Assembly: GCF_009176545.1 (NCBI RefSeq)
Contig: NZ_VTOJ01000002.1
Coordinates: forward strand, 1-64,000
Length of the DNA stretch: 64,000 nt
From: Salinigranum salinum
GTDB taxonomy: Archaea > Halobacteriota > Halobacteria > Halobacteriales > Haloferacaceae
Direction: 5' to 3'
Shown: piece after piece, positions 50,947 through 60,183 of the stretch
How the letters are laid out: each line of letters opens with the position of its first letter
Numbering within the stretch: the stretch's first letter is position 1
Position numbers and translations under genes: made by a program
The notes under the pieces: generated by a model
The model's database searches: none
The model's input: the letters and a program-made list of their open reading frames with translations, nothing else
Told to the model about the DNA's origin: nothing

Positions 50947-51948
50947 TCACTCGGCCACGGCGAACCGGATGCCCGGCTCGGGGTCGTACTCCCGGAGGAC
51001 GACGTCGTCGGCCGTCAGATCGTCGAGCGGTTTGTCGGCGATCTCGAGGGTGGGTTTCGACCGTGGCTCCCGTGAACACTGTTCGAGCAGTCCCGGGACG
51101 TGGTCGTACCGTTCCTCGCCGTCGGCCTCGGGCGGTGCCTCGCGCTCGACCCACTCCCGGATCGCGCGGTACTCCTCGCGAGCGTCGACGTCGGCGAGCC
51201 GTGACTGGAGGGCGTCGAGGTTGTCGGCGTACCACTCGCCTCGAGCGCCCGCCCCGCAGTAGACGTGCGCGTCGACGACCGTGTGTCCGAACGTCCCGAG
51301 CTCGAAGCCGGTCCGGGCGGCGACCGCCTGGGTGAGCATCGCGTACGCGGCGACGTTGAAGGGGATGCCGAGCGCGACGTCGCCCGAGCGCTGGGTGAGG
51401 TGACAGTTCAGCCGCGACCCCTGCACGTTGAAGACGAAGGTGTAGTGACACGGCGGGAGCGTCGACACGGCGGCGTTCGCGGGGTGCCACGCGCTGACGA
51501 CCAGCCGGCGCGAGTTGGGGTTCTCCTCCAGGGTGTCGAGCACGTACTGGATCTGATCGAACTCCCCGTCCGAGACCCAGCGGTGGGCGTCGTCGGGCCA
51601 CGACTCACCCGGCAGCCGCTGGTCCGCTTCGGGCACCGGGAACCGCCGCCAGAACCGACCGTAGGCGGTGTCGAGTCTGCCCTCGTCGTCGGCCCAGGCG
51701 TCCCAGATGCCCGTCTCCTCGCGTAGCGAGCGGATGTGTTCCTCGCCCGAGAGATACCACAGCACTTCGTGGACGAGCGAGTTCCACCGGAAGCCGGAGA
51801 GGTCCTTGGTCGTCAGCAGGGGAAAGCCCTCGCAGAGGTCGACCGTGTAGTGGTGGCTGAAGCCGGCGACGGTGTCGACGCCTGTTCTGTTCGGTTTGTG
51901 CGTCCCCGACGAGAGGACGCTGTCGACGAGGTCGAGGTACTGATGCAT
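50947..51948 (-). CDS. thyA: Thymidylate synthase (ThyA)
   Basis: A 333-aa ThyA-type synthase methylating dUMP with methylene-tetrahydrofolate. Conserved features: TGVDTVAGFSHHYTVDL, FPLLTTKDLSGFRWNSLVHE, catalytic Cys in STLPPCHYTFVFNVQGSRL, QRSGDVALGIPFNVAAYA and HVYCGAGARGEW. It is longer than the bacterial ThyA by an insert and a C-terminal stretch (HVPGLLEQCSREPRSKPTLE). First gene of thyA-folA, with 1 bp between the genes. Its presence means this organism uses the folate-oxidising route here rather than ThyX. Confidence 0.95.
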   Translation of the reverse strand: MHQYLDLVDSVLSSGTHKPNRTGVDTVAGFSHHYTVDLCEGFPLLTTKDLSGFRWNSLVHEVLWYLSGEEHIRSLREETGIWDAWADDEGRLDTAYGRFWRRFPVPEADQRLPGESWPDDAHRWVSDGEFDQIQYVLDTLEENPNSRRLVVSAWHPANAAVSTLPPCHYTFVFNVQGSRLNCHLTQRSGDVALGIPFNVAAYAMLTQAVAARTGFELGTFGHTVVDAHVYCGAGARGEWYADNLDALQSRLADVDAREEYRAIREWVEREAPPEADGEERYDHVPGLLEQCSREPRSKPTLEIADKPLDDLTADDVVLREYDPEPGIRFAVAE

Positions 51949-52008
51949 TGTGGTGGTGGGGTCGGGTGTGTTCGGTTCTCGTCCCTTTCTCGGTGTCGGC
52001 CCGCGCGC

Positions 52009-53931
52009 TCAGTCGAGGAACGACGGTTCGGGCGCTTTCTCGCTCTCCTCCTCGCGGAGGTGTTCGCGGAACGCCTCGATCGAGACGGCCTGTCGCTCGC
52101 GTTCGTTCCGGTCCCGGACCGAGATGGTCTCGGCCGCCGCCTCGTTGCTCCCGACGACGAGCATGTACGGGACGCGGTCCTCCTGTGCCTCGCGGATCTT
52201 CCGGTCGAGCGTCCACGACCGCTCCTCGATGTCGACGCGGAACTCCGAGAACTCGTGACGGAGCCGCTTCGCGTAGCCGAGCTGGTCGTCGCTGATCGGC
52301 AGGATACGGATCTGTTCGGGGGCGAGCCAGAACGGGAACTTCCCGTTGAAGTGCTCCGTCAGGACCATCAGGAACCGCTCGTAGCTCCCGTACAGCGCGC
52401 GGTGGATCATCACCGGCTGGTGGTCCGCGTTGTCCTGGCCCGTGTACGAGAGGTCGAACCGATCGGGCATGTTGAAGTCGAGCTGGACCGTCGGCCCGTC
52501 CCAGTCCCGTCCCAGCGCGTCCTCGAACGCGAAGTCGATCTTCGGGCCGTAGAACGCGCCGTCGCCAGCTTCGAGCGTGTACTCCATGCCCTGCTTCTCG
52601 AGGACGGCCTCCAGCTGTGACTCGGCGTGCTCCCAGATCTCGTCGCTCCCCACCGACTTCTCGGGCCGGGTCGCCAGCGCCACCTCGTAGTCGAGGTCGA
52701 ACGTGTCGAACACCGTGAGGATCGAGTCGATGATGAGGTTGATCTCGTCTTCGATCTGGTCGGGCCGACAGAAGATGTGGCCGTCGTCGATCGTGAACGC
52801 CCACACGCGCGAGAGGCCCGACAGCTCGCCGCGCTGTTCCTTGCGATAGACCTTTCCGTCCTCGAAGTACCGGACGGGGAGGTCGCGATACGACCAGTTC
52901 TTCTGGGCGAAGATGGTCGCGTGCCCCGGGCAGTTCATCGGCTTCAGCCCGTACTCCTCGTCGTTCACGTCGAGGAGGAACATGTCGTCGACGTAGTTGT
53001 CGTAGTGCCCCGACTGCTTCCACAGCTCCGTCCGGAAGAGGTGTGGCGTCTCGACGGGGTCGTAGCCAGCGTCGAGGTTCAGCTCCTCCGCGTAGTTCGA
53101 CAGCGCGTTGAGGATCCGCTTGCCGTTCGGGTGGTACAGCGGCAGGCCCGGTCCCGTCACCTCGGCAATGGAGAACAGGTCGAGCTCCTGCCCGATCTTG
53201 CGGTGGTCGCGCTCCTTGGCCTTCTCGCGCATCGCGAGGAACGCCTCCAGATCGGAGTCGGACTCGAACGCCGTCCCGTACACCCGGGTGAGCTGTTCGT
53301 TCTCCTCGTCGCCGCGCCAGTACGCCGAGGAGATGTTGAGTAAGGTGAAGGCACCGATCTCGCCGGTCGACTCGACGTGCGGCCCTTTGCAGAGGTCCTG
53401 CCAGCCGTCCTGCCGGTAGAAGGTGAGCGGGTCCTCGTCGGCCGCCTCGGTCTCGAGGATGTCGCGCTTGTAGGGGTTGTCCTCGTAGAGCGCGAGCGCC
53501 TCTTCGCGGGGGCGCTCGACCCGCTCGATGGTGTAGTCGGACTCCACGATGTCGCGCATCTCCGCCTCGATCGCCTCGAAGTCGCTCTCGTCGAGATCGA
53601 CGCCCGTCACGTCGTAGTAGAAGCCATCGTCGGTCGGCGGTCCGATGGCGAGTTTGGCCTCGGGGCGGAGGCGCTGGAGCGCCTGGGCGAAGACGTGGGC
53701 GGCGGAGTGTCTGAGCACCCGGAGGTAGTCGTCGGAGTCCTCTGTGACGATGACGAGATCCGCGCCGTCGGGGAGTTCCGCGGCCTTGTCCACGAGTTCG
53801 CCGTCGACCACGCCGGCGACCGTGTCGTCGCCCAGGCCCGGACCGATGGCGTACGCGGCGTCGTGCACCGTCGACCCCGCCGGCAGCTCCAGATCGGAAC
53901 CGTCGGGAAGGGTCACCACGATCTCACTCAT
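52009..53931 (-). CDS. thrS: Threonyl-tRNA synthetase
   Basis: A 640-aa class II synthetase. N-terminal TGS domain ([20 protein letters not shown]), N2 editing-like domain with [13 protein letters not shown] (HxxxH), catalytic core with zinc ligands in [12 protein letters not shown], motif 2 [19 protein letters not shown], motif 3 [20 protein letters not shown], and a C-terminal anticodon-binding domain. The N2 domain is of the bacterial/eukaryotic type, not the archaeal D-aminoacyl editing domain. The ATG at 53931 is fixed by the TGS start and a TATA-like CACTTAATC (53955-53963). Confidence 0.95.
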   Translation of the reverse strand: MSEIVVTLPDGSDLELPAGSTVHDAAYAIGPGLGDDTVAGVVDGELVDKAAELPDGADLVIVTEDSDDYLRVLRHSAAHVFAQALQRLRPEAKLAIGPPTDDGFYYDVTGVDLDESDFEAIEAEMRDIVESDYTIERVERPREEALALYEDNPYKRDILETEAADEDPLTFYRQDGWQDLCKGPHVESTGEIGAFTLLNISSAYWRGDEENEQLTRVYGTAFESDSDLEAFLAMREKAKERDHRKIGQELDLFSIAEVTGPGLPLYHPNGKRILNALSNYAEELNLDAGYDPVETPHLFRTELWKQSGHYDNYVDDMFLLDVNDEEYGLKPMNCPGHATIFAQKNWSYRDLPVRYFEDGKVYRKEQRGELSGLSRVWAFTIDDGHIFCRPDQIEDEINLIIDSILTVFDTFDLDYEVALATRPEKSVGSDEIWEHAESQLEAVLEKQGMEYTLEAGDGAFYGPKIDFAFEDALGRDWDGPTVQLDFNMPDRFDLSYTGQDNADHQPVMIHRALYGSYERFLMVLTEHFNGKFPFWLAPEQIRILPISDDQLGYAKRLRHEFSEFRVDIEERSWTLDRKIREAQEDRVPYMLVVGSNEAAAETISVRDRNERERQAVSIEAFREHLREEESEKAPEPSFLD

Positions 53932-54150
53932 ACGGTACGGAAAACGAGGCCGGAGATTAAGTGTTGTTGGAACGCGCGCGGCGAAACCGGGGTGACCACC
54001 GCAGCTCCGATCCCGCCTGTCTGGGCACGTTCGGCGCTCTTGACGCCTCGGATCCCGACGCGCTCCCGTCCGTCGACGGGCGGTTCGGGATCTGTCGAGC
54101 CACTGACCGGCGTGACACAGTATATGAGGCCCGGGCACGTAGACGTGCAC

Positions 54151-54576
54151 GTGTCCGCTCGTCGGTTCGACCCCCGCACCGTTCCACCGGCGACGCTCCT
54201 CGCCGTCGCGTCCCTCGCGATGCTCGTCGGCTCGCTGGTCCCCGCACCCGCCACCACTGCCGACGTCGCAGTGGCCGGCCCGTTCGGCGTCGGTGCCGAC
54301 AAGTGGCTCCACGCGGCCGGCTACGCGGTCGTGGCGGGTCTCGCGGCGGCGAGCCGCGACTGGCGGCGACGCGCCCTGGCGCTCGTCGTCGTGGTCGTCG
54401 CGGTCGCCACGTTCGGTGCGGGGATCGAAGTCGCACAGTCGGTCGTCCCCGGACGAACCGCCTCCAGCGCCGACGCCGTGGCCAACACGGTCGGGGCCGT
54501 CGTCGGGGTGGCTGGCTGGGCCCTCGTCGCGCACCGCCGCCGACGTCGACGCCGCGGCGGGGTCAGGTCTCGGTGA
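54151..54576 (+). CDS. VanZ-like membrane protein
   Basis: A 141-aa protein with four hydrophobic helices ([76 protein letters not shown]). The conserved VanZ pattern is seen: DKWLHAAGY near 48 and [20 protein letters not shown] near 90-110. The GTG at 54151 fits the TATA box CAGTATATG (54117-54125); the ATG at 54124 lies on that box and is rejected. A basic Arg-rich tail overlaps the 3' end of the kinase gene by 14 bp, tail to tail. Confidence 0.8.
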   Translation: MSARRFDPRTVPPATLLAVASLAMLVGSLVPAPATTADVAVAGPFGVGADKWLHAAGYAVVAGLAAASRDWRRRALALVVVVVAVATFGAGIEVAQSVVPGRTASSADAVANTVGAVVGVAGWALVAHRRRRRRRGGVRSR

Positions 54577-56008
54577 TCGCCCGACGGAGGGCGACACAGC
54601 CCACCGCACCGCCGCCGGGGGCGTCCTCGAACCAGACCCGGCCGCCGTAGGAGTCGACGAGCCGTCTGACGAGCGCGAGTCCCAGCCCGTCCCCCGGACT
54701 GTCGGCGCGTTTCGAGGCTGGCTCGAACACCTGTTCTTTCTTCTCGTCCGGGATCCCCGGCCCGTTGTCGGCCACGCGAACGACGACTTCGCGTGCGTCG
54801 ACCGCGACCGTAACGTGGATCTCGGCCGTCTCCGCGTCGTTGTGCCGGACCGCGTTCGAGAGCAGGTTCGCGAACACGGACGGGAGCATCCCACCGGCGA
54901 TCACTTTCACCGTCGGGTTCGACGTGTCGAGTTCGATGTCCACTCGCTTGGTCGTCGACGCGTGGATGCGCCTGATTGCGTCGACCTCCGACCGGAGGAC
55001 CGGTTCCAGCAGCGTCGCCTCCGTCTCGAGCCGGTGGCCCGCCTCGAGCAGGGCCGTGAAGTCGCGACTGTTCTCGACGAGCTCCGTGATCCGCTGTCCG
55101 CCGCGGAGCACGCGTTCGAGTGCCTCGGTCCCCGGCGGTGAGACCTCGTCTCGGAGCACTTCACCCCAGCCGGTGATCACCGTCGCGGCGTTCGCCACGT
55201 CGTGTCGCAACACCTGTGCGAGCAGCGAGAGCTGGTCGTGTCGGCGGTCGAGTTCCACCGCCTGCCGTCTGAGGCGGAGGTACGCCCGAAGTCGGCGTTC
55301 GAGGAGCGCCGGCTCGACCGGCGTCGCGATCACGTCGTCGACGAGGTCGCCCAGTTCGTGTGCCTCTCGGGGTGCGAGGATCCGTCGTGCGGTGGCCTCC
55401 GACGCGAGCAACAGACAGGGCAGCGGGAGGGGCCGTTCGAGTTCGATTCGGTCGGCCAGCCACGCGCCGTATCTGGCGAGAGCGGTCGTGTCGACGAGAC
55501 AGAGGTCGAGCGGCTGTCCGTCGAGCGGGTCGCCTCCGTCCGCCTGCTCGGTCGTCGGTCCCCTCTCACGGCGGCCGTCATCTGGCTCGGTGTCGTCGCC
55601 CTCCCCCTCGTTCGTCTGCCACTCGGGAGGGACGCCCTCGTGCGGCTCACCTGCTCCGGGCTCGCCGTCGTCGGGAACGTCTCCGCTCTCACCGGCCGGG
55701 CCGGACAGCCTGTCGGCAGCAGAGGTGTACGGGTCGCCGCTGGACGCGTCCGGGGTGACGACCTCGTACATCGGCTGGTCGGCGAACCACTCGGCGAGGA
55801 GCGTCCGGTTCCGCCGGTGGGCGACGAGCAACAGGATACGGTAGACGGGAGGGGCGGTCGAGGCGGGGGAGAAGTCGTCGACGGACGGCGGCAGACCGGC
55901 GTCGTCTGCCTCGGTGGTCGCTCTCTGCTCGGACGAGCGCCGCACGCGTTTACCCCCTCCAGCCGGTCGAGTTGGTCCCGGCGGCTCGACCGTCGCGACC
56001 GACGCCAC
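54563..56008 (-). CDS. Histidine kinase with pseudo-receiver domain
   Basis: A 481-aa soluble kinase. An N-terminal receiver-like domain ([20 protein letters not shown] ... [20 protein letters not shown]) keeps the beta-3 Asp but lacks the paired acids at its start and the Lys near its end, so it is a pseudo-receiver. It is split by a 70-residue acidic, Gly-rich insertion. HisKA with [15 protein letters not shown] (H-box) is near 270, followed by HATPase_c with N-box [17 protein letters not shown] and [12 protein letters not shown]. It lies 27 bp after a KaiC-like ATPase and is probably cotranscribed. GTG start; the first 50 residues are disordered and the start is not certain. Confidence 0.85.
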   Translation of the reverse strand: MASVATVEPPGPTRPAGGGKRVRRSSEQRATTEADDAGLPPSVDDFSPASTAPPVYRILLLVAHRRNRTLLAEWFADQPMYEVVTPDASSGDPYTSAADRLSGPAGESGDVPDDGEPGAGEPHEGVPPEWQTNEGEGDDTEPDDGRRERGPTTEQADGGDPLDGQPLDLCLVDTTALARYGAWLADRIELERPLPLPCLLLASEATARRILAPREAHELGDLVDDVIATPVEPALLERRLRAYLRLRRQAVELDRRHDQLSLLAQVLRHDVANAATVITGWGEVLRDEVSPPGTEALERVLRGGQRITELVENSRDFTALLEAGHRLETEATLLEPVLRSEVDAIRRIHASTTKRVDIELDTSNPTVKVIAGGMLPSVFANLLSNAVRHNDAETAEIHVTVAVDAREVVVRVADNGPGIPDEKKEQVFEPASKRADSPGDGLGLALVRRLVDSYGGRVWFEDAPGGGAVGCVALRRAITET

Positions 56009-56035
56009 GGGCCGGGGTGCCCCAATCGCCCGCGC

Positions 56036-57583
56036 TCACAGGACCTCCTCGCGTTCCGGGTCGGTCCCGACCCACTGGGGTGCCCCGGTGAGCACACCGG
56101 AGAGGCCCCGGAGCGGTTCACCGACGCTGACGCCGTACTCGGTGATCTCGAACTGGCGCAGGCGGCGCTCGAAGTCGCTCGTCCGTTTTTTCAACACGCC
56201 GACCGCCCGGTGGATCTCGCCGCCGAACTCGACGTAGCGCATGAAGACGATGTTGTCGGCGAGGGCGGTCTCGCCGGACTTCGTCGGCCGGAAGTCCCCG
56301 ATCACGTTCGGCATCTCGTCCGTCAGCAACACCGTGATCCCACGCGTCGTCAGGAGGCTCGTCAGCGCCGACAGTTCCTCGAGGTCCTCGGAGACGTTGG
56401 TGAGCTTCCCGAACCCCTGGATGCCGTCGATCATCACGAACTCGGTCTCGTCCGTGAGGTCGGCCTGGACGCGACCGAGAAACTCACCGACGGTCATCAG
56501 GGCGGGTGTCACGCCGACGATGTCGAGCGTTCCTCTGTCGATCATCTCGCTCACGGGGATGTTGATCGATCGACACCGTTCGACGAACGTCTCCGGCTTC
56601 TCCTCGAGGTGATAGAGGACGGAGTGGTGTCCGCGGCTCGCCGCCTCCTTCAGGAAGAGCGACCCGGCCGTGGTCTTTCCCACGCCCGTGGGGCCGCTGA
56701 GGAGCGTCGTCGTCTCTCGTTCGATGCCGCCGTGGAGCAGTTTGTCGAACGCCGGGACTCCCGAGGAGGCCACCCGGCGGACGAACGTCCGCTCCTCGGG
56801 CTCGTCCACGACACGGGGGTAGACGACCATCCCACCGGAGCCGAGCGTCACGGTGTGTGTGCCCGCCTCGGCGTCGGAACCGCGGAACTTCGGCACGCTG
56901 AGTAGCCGTCCGCCGTTGGGCCGGGACAGTTCGATCACGCCGTCGCTCAGGAACTGGAGGTCGTCGTCGGGCGTCTCCGGGCTGGTCTGTGACGTGAACA
57001 GCACGGTCGCCTCCCGCTCCGTCAACAGCCCCATGAGCGAGAGGAGTTCGCGGCGGAACTGGAACTCGTCGGGCGACAGGTACCGGAGCTGCGTCACGGG
57101 ATCGAGGAGGACACGCCGGGGTCGGTCGGCGTCGACCTGTGCGCGGACCCGGTCGGTCAACGACTCGCGTTCGACGGTGGAGGGAGCGAACACGTCGTAG
57201 CTCCCCCCTTCGCCGGCGAACTGCGACTCGGGGCTCAGATCGAGGATCGTGACACCGTCCAGATCGATGCCGAGCGACGCCGCGTTGCGCCTGATCTTGT
57301 CGGGACGCTCCTCGAAGGCGACGTAGAGGGCGTCCTCCCCGCCGTCGGCGACGAGGAAGTGCCAGCCGAGGATCGTCTTGCCCGCGCCGGGCGTCCCGCG
57401 GACCAGATAGTGGTAGCCCGCGAGGAAGCCGCCACCGAGAACATCGTCCAACCCCTCGACACCGCTCGAGAGGCGCTCGGTCGCGACCGCCGTCGACCCC
57501 GTTCGGCTGTCGCTCCGGCGTCGAGGCGGGTCCGCGTTGGGGTCCGATACGTCGGTTCCACCGCTCGGTGCGCCTGTGTCCAT
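56036..57583 (-). CDS. KaiC-like double RecA-fold ATPase
   Basis: A 515-aa protein with two KaiC/RadA-type domains. Domain 1 (about 35-255): GVEGLDDVLGGGFLAGYHYL, Walker A GTPGAGKTI, catalytic pair in ALYVAFEERPDKI and Walker-B region RVLLDPVTQLRYL. Domain 2 (about 270-500): GVPAFDKLLHGGIERETTTL, Walker A GPTGVGKTT, pair in YHLEEKPETF and EFVMIDGIQGFG. Such proteins in archaea are thought to signal by phosphorylation or oligomer state; no KaiA/KaiB is seen. Followed by a histidine kinase, so a two-protein signalling unit is likely. Confidence 0.9.
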   Translation of the reverse strand: MDTGAPSGGTDVSDPNADPPRRRSDSRTGSTAVATERLSSGVEGLDDVLGGGFLAGYHYLVRGTPGAGKTILGWHFLVADGGEDALYVAFEERPDKIRRNAASLGIDLDGVTILDLSPESQFAGEGGSYDVFAPSTVERESLTDRVRAQVDADRPRRVLLDPVTQLRYLSPDEFQFRRELLSLMGLLTEREATVLFTSQTSPETPDDDLQFLSDGVIELSRPNGGRLLSVPKFRGSDAEAGTHTVTLGSGGMVVYPRVVDEPEERTFVRRVASSGVPAFDKLLHGGIERETTTLLSGPTGVGKTTAGSLFLKEAASRGHHSVLYHLEEKPETFVERCRSINIPVSEMIDRGTLDIVGVTPALMTVGEFLGRVQADLTDETEFVMIDGIQGFGKLTNVSEDLEELSALTSLLTTRGITVLLTDEMPNVIGDFRPTKSGETALADNIVFMRYVEFGGEIHRAVGVLKKRTSDFERRLRQFEITEYGVSVGEPLRGLSGVLTGAPQWVGTDPEREEVL

Positions 57584-57736
57584 GGATCTCTGCTCCCCAT
57601 CACTCGGTGAACGAACAATACTGTTTCTCCACCCCGACAGACTATCTGATTTCGGAGACGATTCAGTAGCGGTGTGACGATCGCGGCGGGTCGCGAGTCC
57701 ACACGCTTAATGTGTCGTGCTGTCGAAGCCGCCGGT

Positions 57737-59215
57737 ATGAGATTCCAGCGCCAGGGCGGCGTGTTCATGCACGTCACGTCGCTTCCCGGCCCCCACGGCA
57801 TCGGCGACCTCGGCGACGGGGCACGTGCGTTCCTCGACTTCCTCGACCGCGCCAACCAGTCGCTCTGGCAGTTCTGTCCGCTCGGCCCGACCTCCCAAGC
57901 CCACGGCAACTCGCCGTACCAGTCCTTCTCGGCGTTCGCGGGTAACCCCCTGCTCGTGAGCCTCGACCGCCTCGCCGACCGGGGACTGCTCACGGACGAG
58001 GAACTCGACGTGGACGCGGGCGAGACGTTCGATCGCCACTCGGTCGATTACGACCACGTCGCGTCGTTCAAACGCGACCGTCTCCGGACGGCGTTCGAAC
58101 GGTTCGACCCCGACGACGACTACCGCGCGTTCTGCGAGCGCGAGGCGTACTGGCTCGACGGCTACGCGCTGTTCATGGCGCTGAAACACGAGTTCGAGGG
58201 GGCGCTCTGGACCACCTGGCCCCACGAGGTGAAGACCCGCGACCCCGATACTCTGGATCGATACCGCGACGAACTCGCCGACGAGATCGCCTTCCGGACG
58301 TTCACCCAGTACGTCTTCGACCGCCAGTGGAAGGCGCTCCGCGCGTACGCCGACGAACGCGGGATCGACCTCGTCGGCGACCTCCCGATCTACGTCGCGC
58401 TCGACAGCGCCGACGTCTGGACCGCCCCCGACGCGTTCGCGCTCGACGAGGACAACGAACCGACCGTCGTCGCCGGCGTCCCGCCCAACCCCCAGGACGA
58501 CGGACAGCGGTGGGGTAACCCCCTCTACGACTGGGACCACCTCCGTGAGGACGGGTATGGCTGGTGGCTCGACCGCCTCCGCCGGTTGTTCGACCTCGTC
58601 GACGTCACCCGGATCGACCACTTCAAAGGGTTCGACGAGTACTGGGCTATCCCCGCGGAGTCGGACTGGGCCGGCGACGGCCAGTGGATCGACGCTCCCG
58701 GCCACGACTTCTTCGAGACGGTCCAGCGCGAACTCGGTGACCTCCCGTTCGTCGTCGAGGATCTCGGTTTCCTCGACGAGAGCGTGGTGGAACTCCGCGA
58801 CCGGTTCGAGTTCCCCGGGATGCGCGTCCCGCAGTACGCCGACTGGTGTCAGGCGGGACATATGTACCAGCCGATGCACTACCCGGACAACGTCGTCGGC
58901 TACACCTCGACGCACGACACCGACACCGTCGTCGGCTACTACCAGGACCTCGGGGAGCAACAGAAGGACTGCCTCCACTACAACCTCGGCGTCGACGGCT
59001 CGAACATCCACTGGTCGATGATCGAGGCCGTCTGGAACTCCGAGGCCGTGATGGCGTTCACGACGATGCAGGACCTCCTGGGGCTGGACTCGCACGCCCG
59101 CTTCAACACGCCCGGCACCGCGGAGGGCAACTGGCGCTGGCGGGTCACGCGCGAGGGCTTCGACGAGGACGTCGCCGACGAACTCGCGAGTCTCACGGAC
59201 ATCTACATCCGCTGA
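57737..59215 (+). CDS. malQ: 4-alpha-glucanotransferase (amylomaltase)
   Basis: A 492-aa GH77 enzyme that transfers glucan segments between maltodextrins. N-terminal RQGGVFMHVTSLPGPHGIGD, SLWQFCPLGPTSQAHGNSPY, then DLVGDLPIYVALDSADVW, the nucleophile Asp in VTRIDHFKGFDEYW, acid/base Glu in VVEDLGFLDE and the third acid in GYTSTHDTDT. The ATG at 57737 follows a GCTTAATG TATA box by 28 nt. Single gene; implies storage or use of alpha-glucans. Confidence 0.95.
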   Translation: MRFQRQGGVFMHVTSLPGPHGIGDLGDGARAFLDFLDRANQSLWQFCPLGPTSQAHGNSPYQSFSAFAGNPLLVSLDRLADRGLLTDEELDVDAGETFDRHSVDYDHVASFKRDRLRTAFERFDPDDDYRAFCEREAYWLDGYALFMALKHEFEGALWTTWPHEVKTRDPDTLDRYRDELADEIAFRTFTQYVFDRQWKALRAYADERGIDLVGDLPIYVALDSADVWTAPDAFALDEDNEPTVVAGVPPNPQDDGQRWGNPLYDWDHLREDGYGWWLDRLRRLFDLVDVTRIDHFKGFDEYWAIPAESDWAGDGQWIDAPGHDFFETVQRELGDLPFVVEDLGFLDESVVELRDRFEFPGMRVPQYADWCQAGHMYQPMHYPDNVVGYTSTHDTDTVVGYYQDLGEQQKDCLHYNLGVDGSNIHWSMIEAVWNSEAVMAFTTMQDLLGLDSHARFNTPGTAEGNWRWRVTREGFDEDVADELASLTDIYIR

Positions 59216-59386
59216 ACCGCCGAGCGAACCGGTCGCGTTCGGTGCTGGACGGATGCTTCGAGGCCGTCTTCTTCTACGGACTGGAAGACAGTCCACTGGT
59301 AGGTATTCCTTTCAAGAACGAACGTCGTTAAGTGATCGACTAACCCGACTTAGTAGGTTACCACCGGTGAGATTCTGCAAATCGGT

Positions 59387-59396
59387 TTTATATACT
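59387..59396 (+). promoter_or_regulatory. Strong TATA box of the 42-aa gene
   Basis: TTTTATATAC, the best TATA match in the window, is centred about 26 nt before ATG 59417. Confidence 0.7.
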
Positions 59397-59416
59397 ATGC
59401 CACGATCCAGTATGGT

Positions 59417-59545
59417 ATGCAAACCAGCTCCCCCCTGACCCCACAGCAGCTGGCCATGAAGCGCCACCTGGAGACGGCCCTGGACGAATCGACCGATCCA
59501 GAGGTCCGGTTCCACCTCCGCCAGGCGCTCCAGATGGTCACCTGA
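59417..59545 (+). CDS. Small 42-aa protein of unknown function
   Basis: ATG 59417 opens 42 codons: MQTSSPLTPQQLAMKRHLET, then ALDESTDPEVRFHLRQALQM and VT. The protein is predicted entirely helical, with an amphipathic pattern (LAMKRHLETALDE, VRFHLRQALQM), the look of a small regulator or partner protein. It has an excellent leaderless promoter and balanced composition, unlike random frames here. An ATG at 59412 is out of frame. Too short to classify; I recognise no named family. Confidence 0.65.
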   Translation: MQTSSPLTPQQLAMKRHLETALDESTDPEVRFHLRQALQMVT

Positions 59546-59839
59546 GCACGGTCGCCGGAGTCGACACGGCGACACCAATCCGACTCGTCGTGGCCGACGG
59601 CGGATCCGAGTCGGGGCGTGCTCCCGCTCGCTCTCTCCGGCGACTCGCTCCGCGCCGTCGACGCTCTCTTCCTCCCTTCCCCTCTTCCTCACTGCCTCAC
59701 TGCCTCACCGTTTCTCTCGCGCCGTTCCGGGGCCTCCGCGGTCTCCCCGCTCGTCCCGGTGATCACACCCCGCCGCGTCCGCCGGAGATACTGCCCGAAC
59801 GACCGCGGTCAACAGTTACGATAAAAGGTGATGATTTCG

Positions 59840-60058
59840 ATGTCGGACGCGGCGCTCCACGTGACTGTCGAGGAGATCATGACCGAACCCGTCGAGACCG
59901 TCGAGAGAGACAGCCCCGTCTCGGCGGCCGCACGAACCCTGTGCGACGACCGGATCGGATCGCTCCTGGTCGAGAGTGACGACGACGGACGTCTCGAACT
60001 ACTGCCCGAGCTACCACCCGCGAGAGGACGCCTGGTCGGAGCTGTGACGGCTCGATGA
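59840..60058 (+). CDS. Truncated single CBS-domain protein
   Basis: About 72 aa. VTVEEIMTEPVETVERDSPV then SAAARTLCDDRIGSLLVESD is the first half of a CBS pair as found in small CBS proteins of about 130-140 aa. After it the frame runs through a short foreign stretch (ELLPELPPARG) to RLVGAVTAR and a stop, so the second CBS repeat is missing. No remaining CBS sequence is visible in other frames downstream. Either a remnant or a short single-CBS form. Start uncertain: ATGs at 59831 and 59840; an ACGATAAAAG box ends at 59826. Confidence 0.6.
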   Translation: MSDAALHVTVEEIMTEPVETVERDSPVSAAARTLCDDRIGSLLVESDDDGRLELLPELPPARGRLVGAVTAR

Positions 60059-60183
60059 CGTGTCGTCCGCCTCGTGGGTCACCGTCCACCGTCCGGACGC
60101 GGGCGACGCCGCGGTGAGACGGCGTCGACGCGGTCCGCTGGGATGACGGTACTGTTTTGTCCCCGCCATCCAACCTCCGCGCC

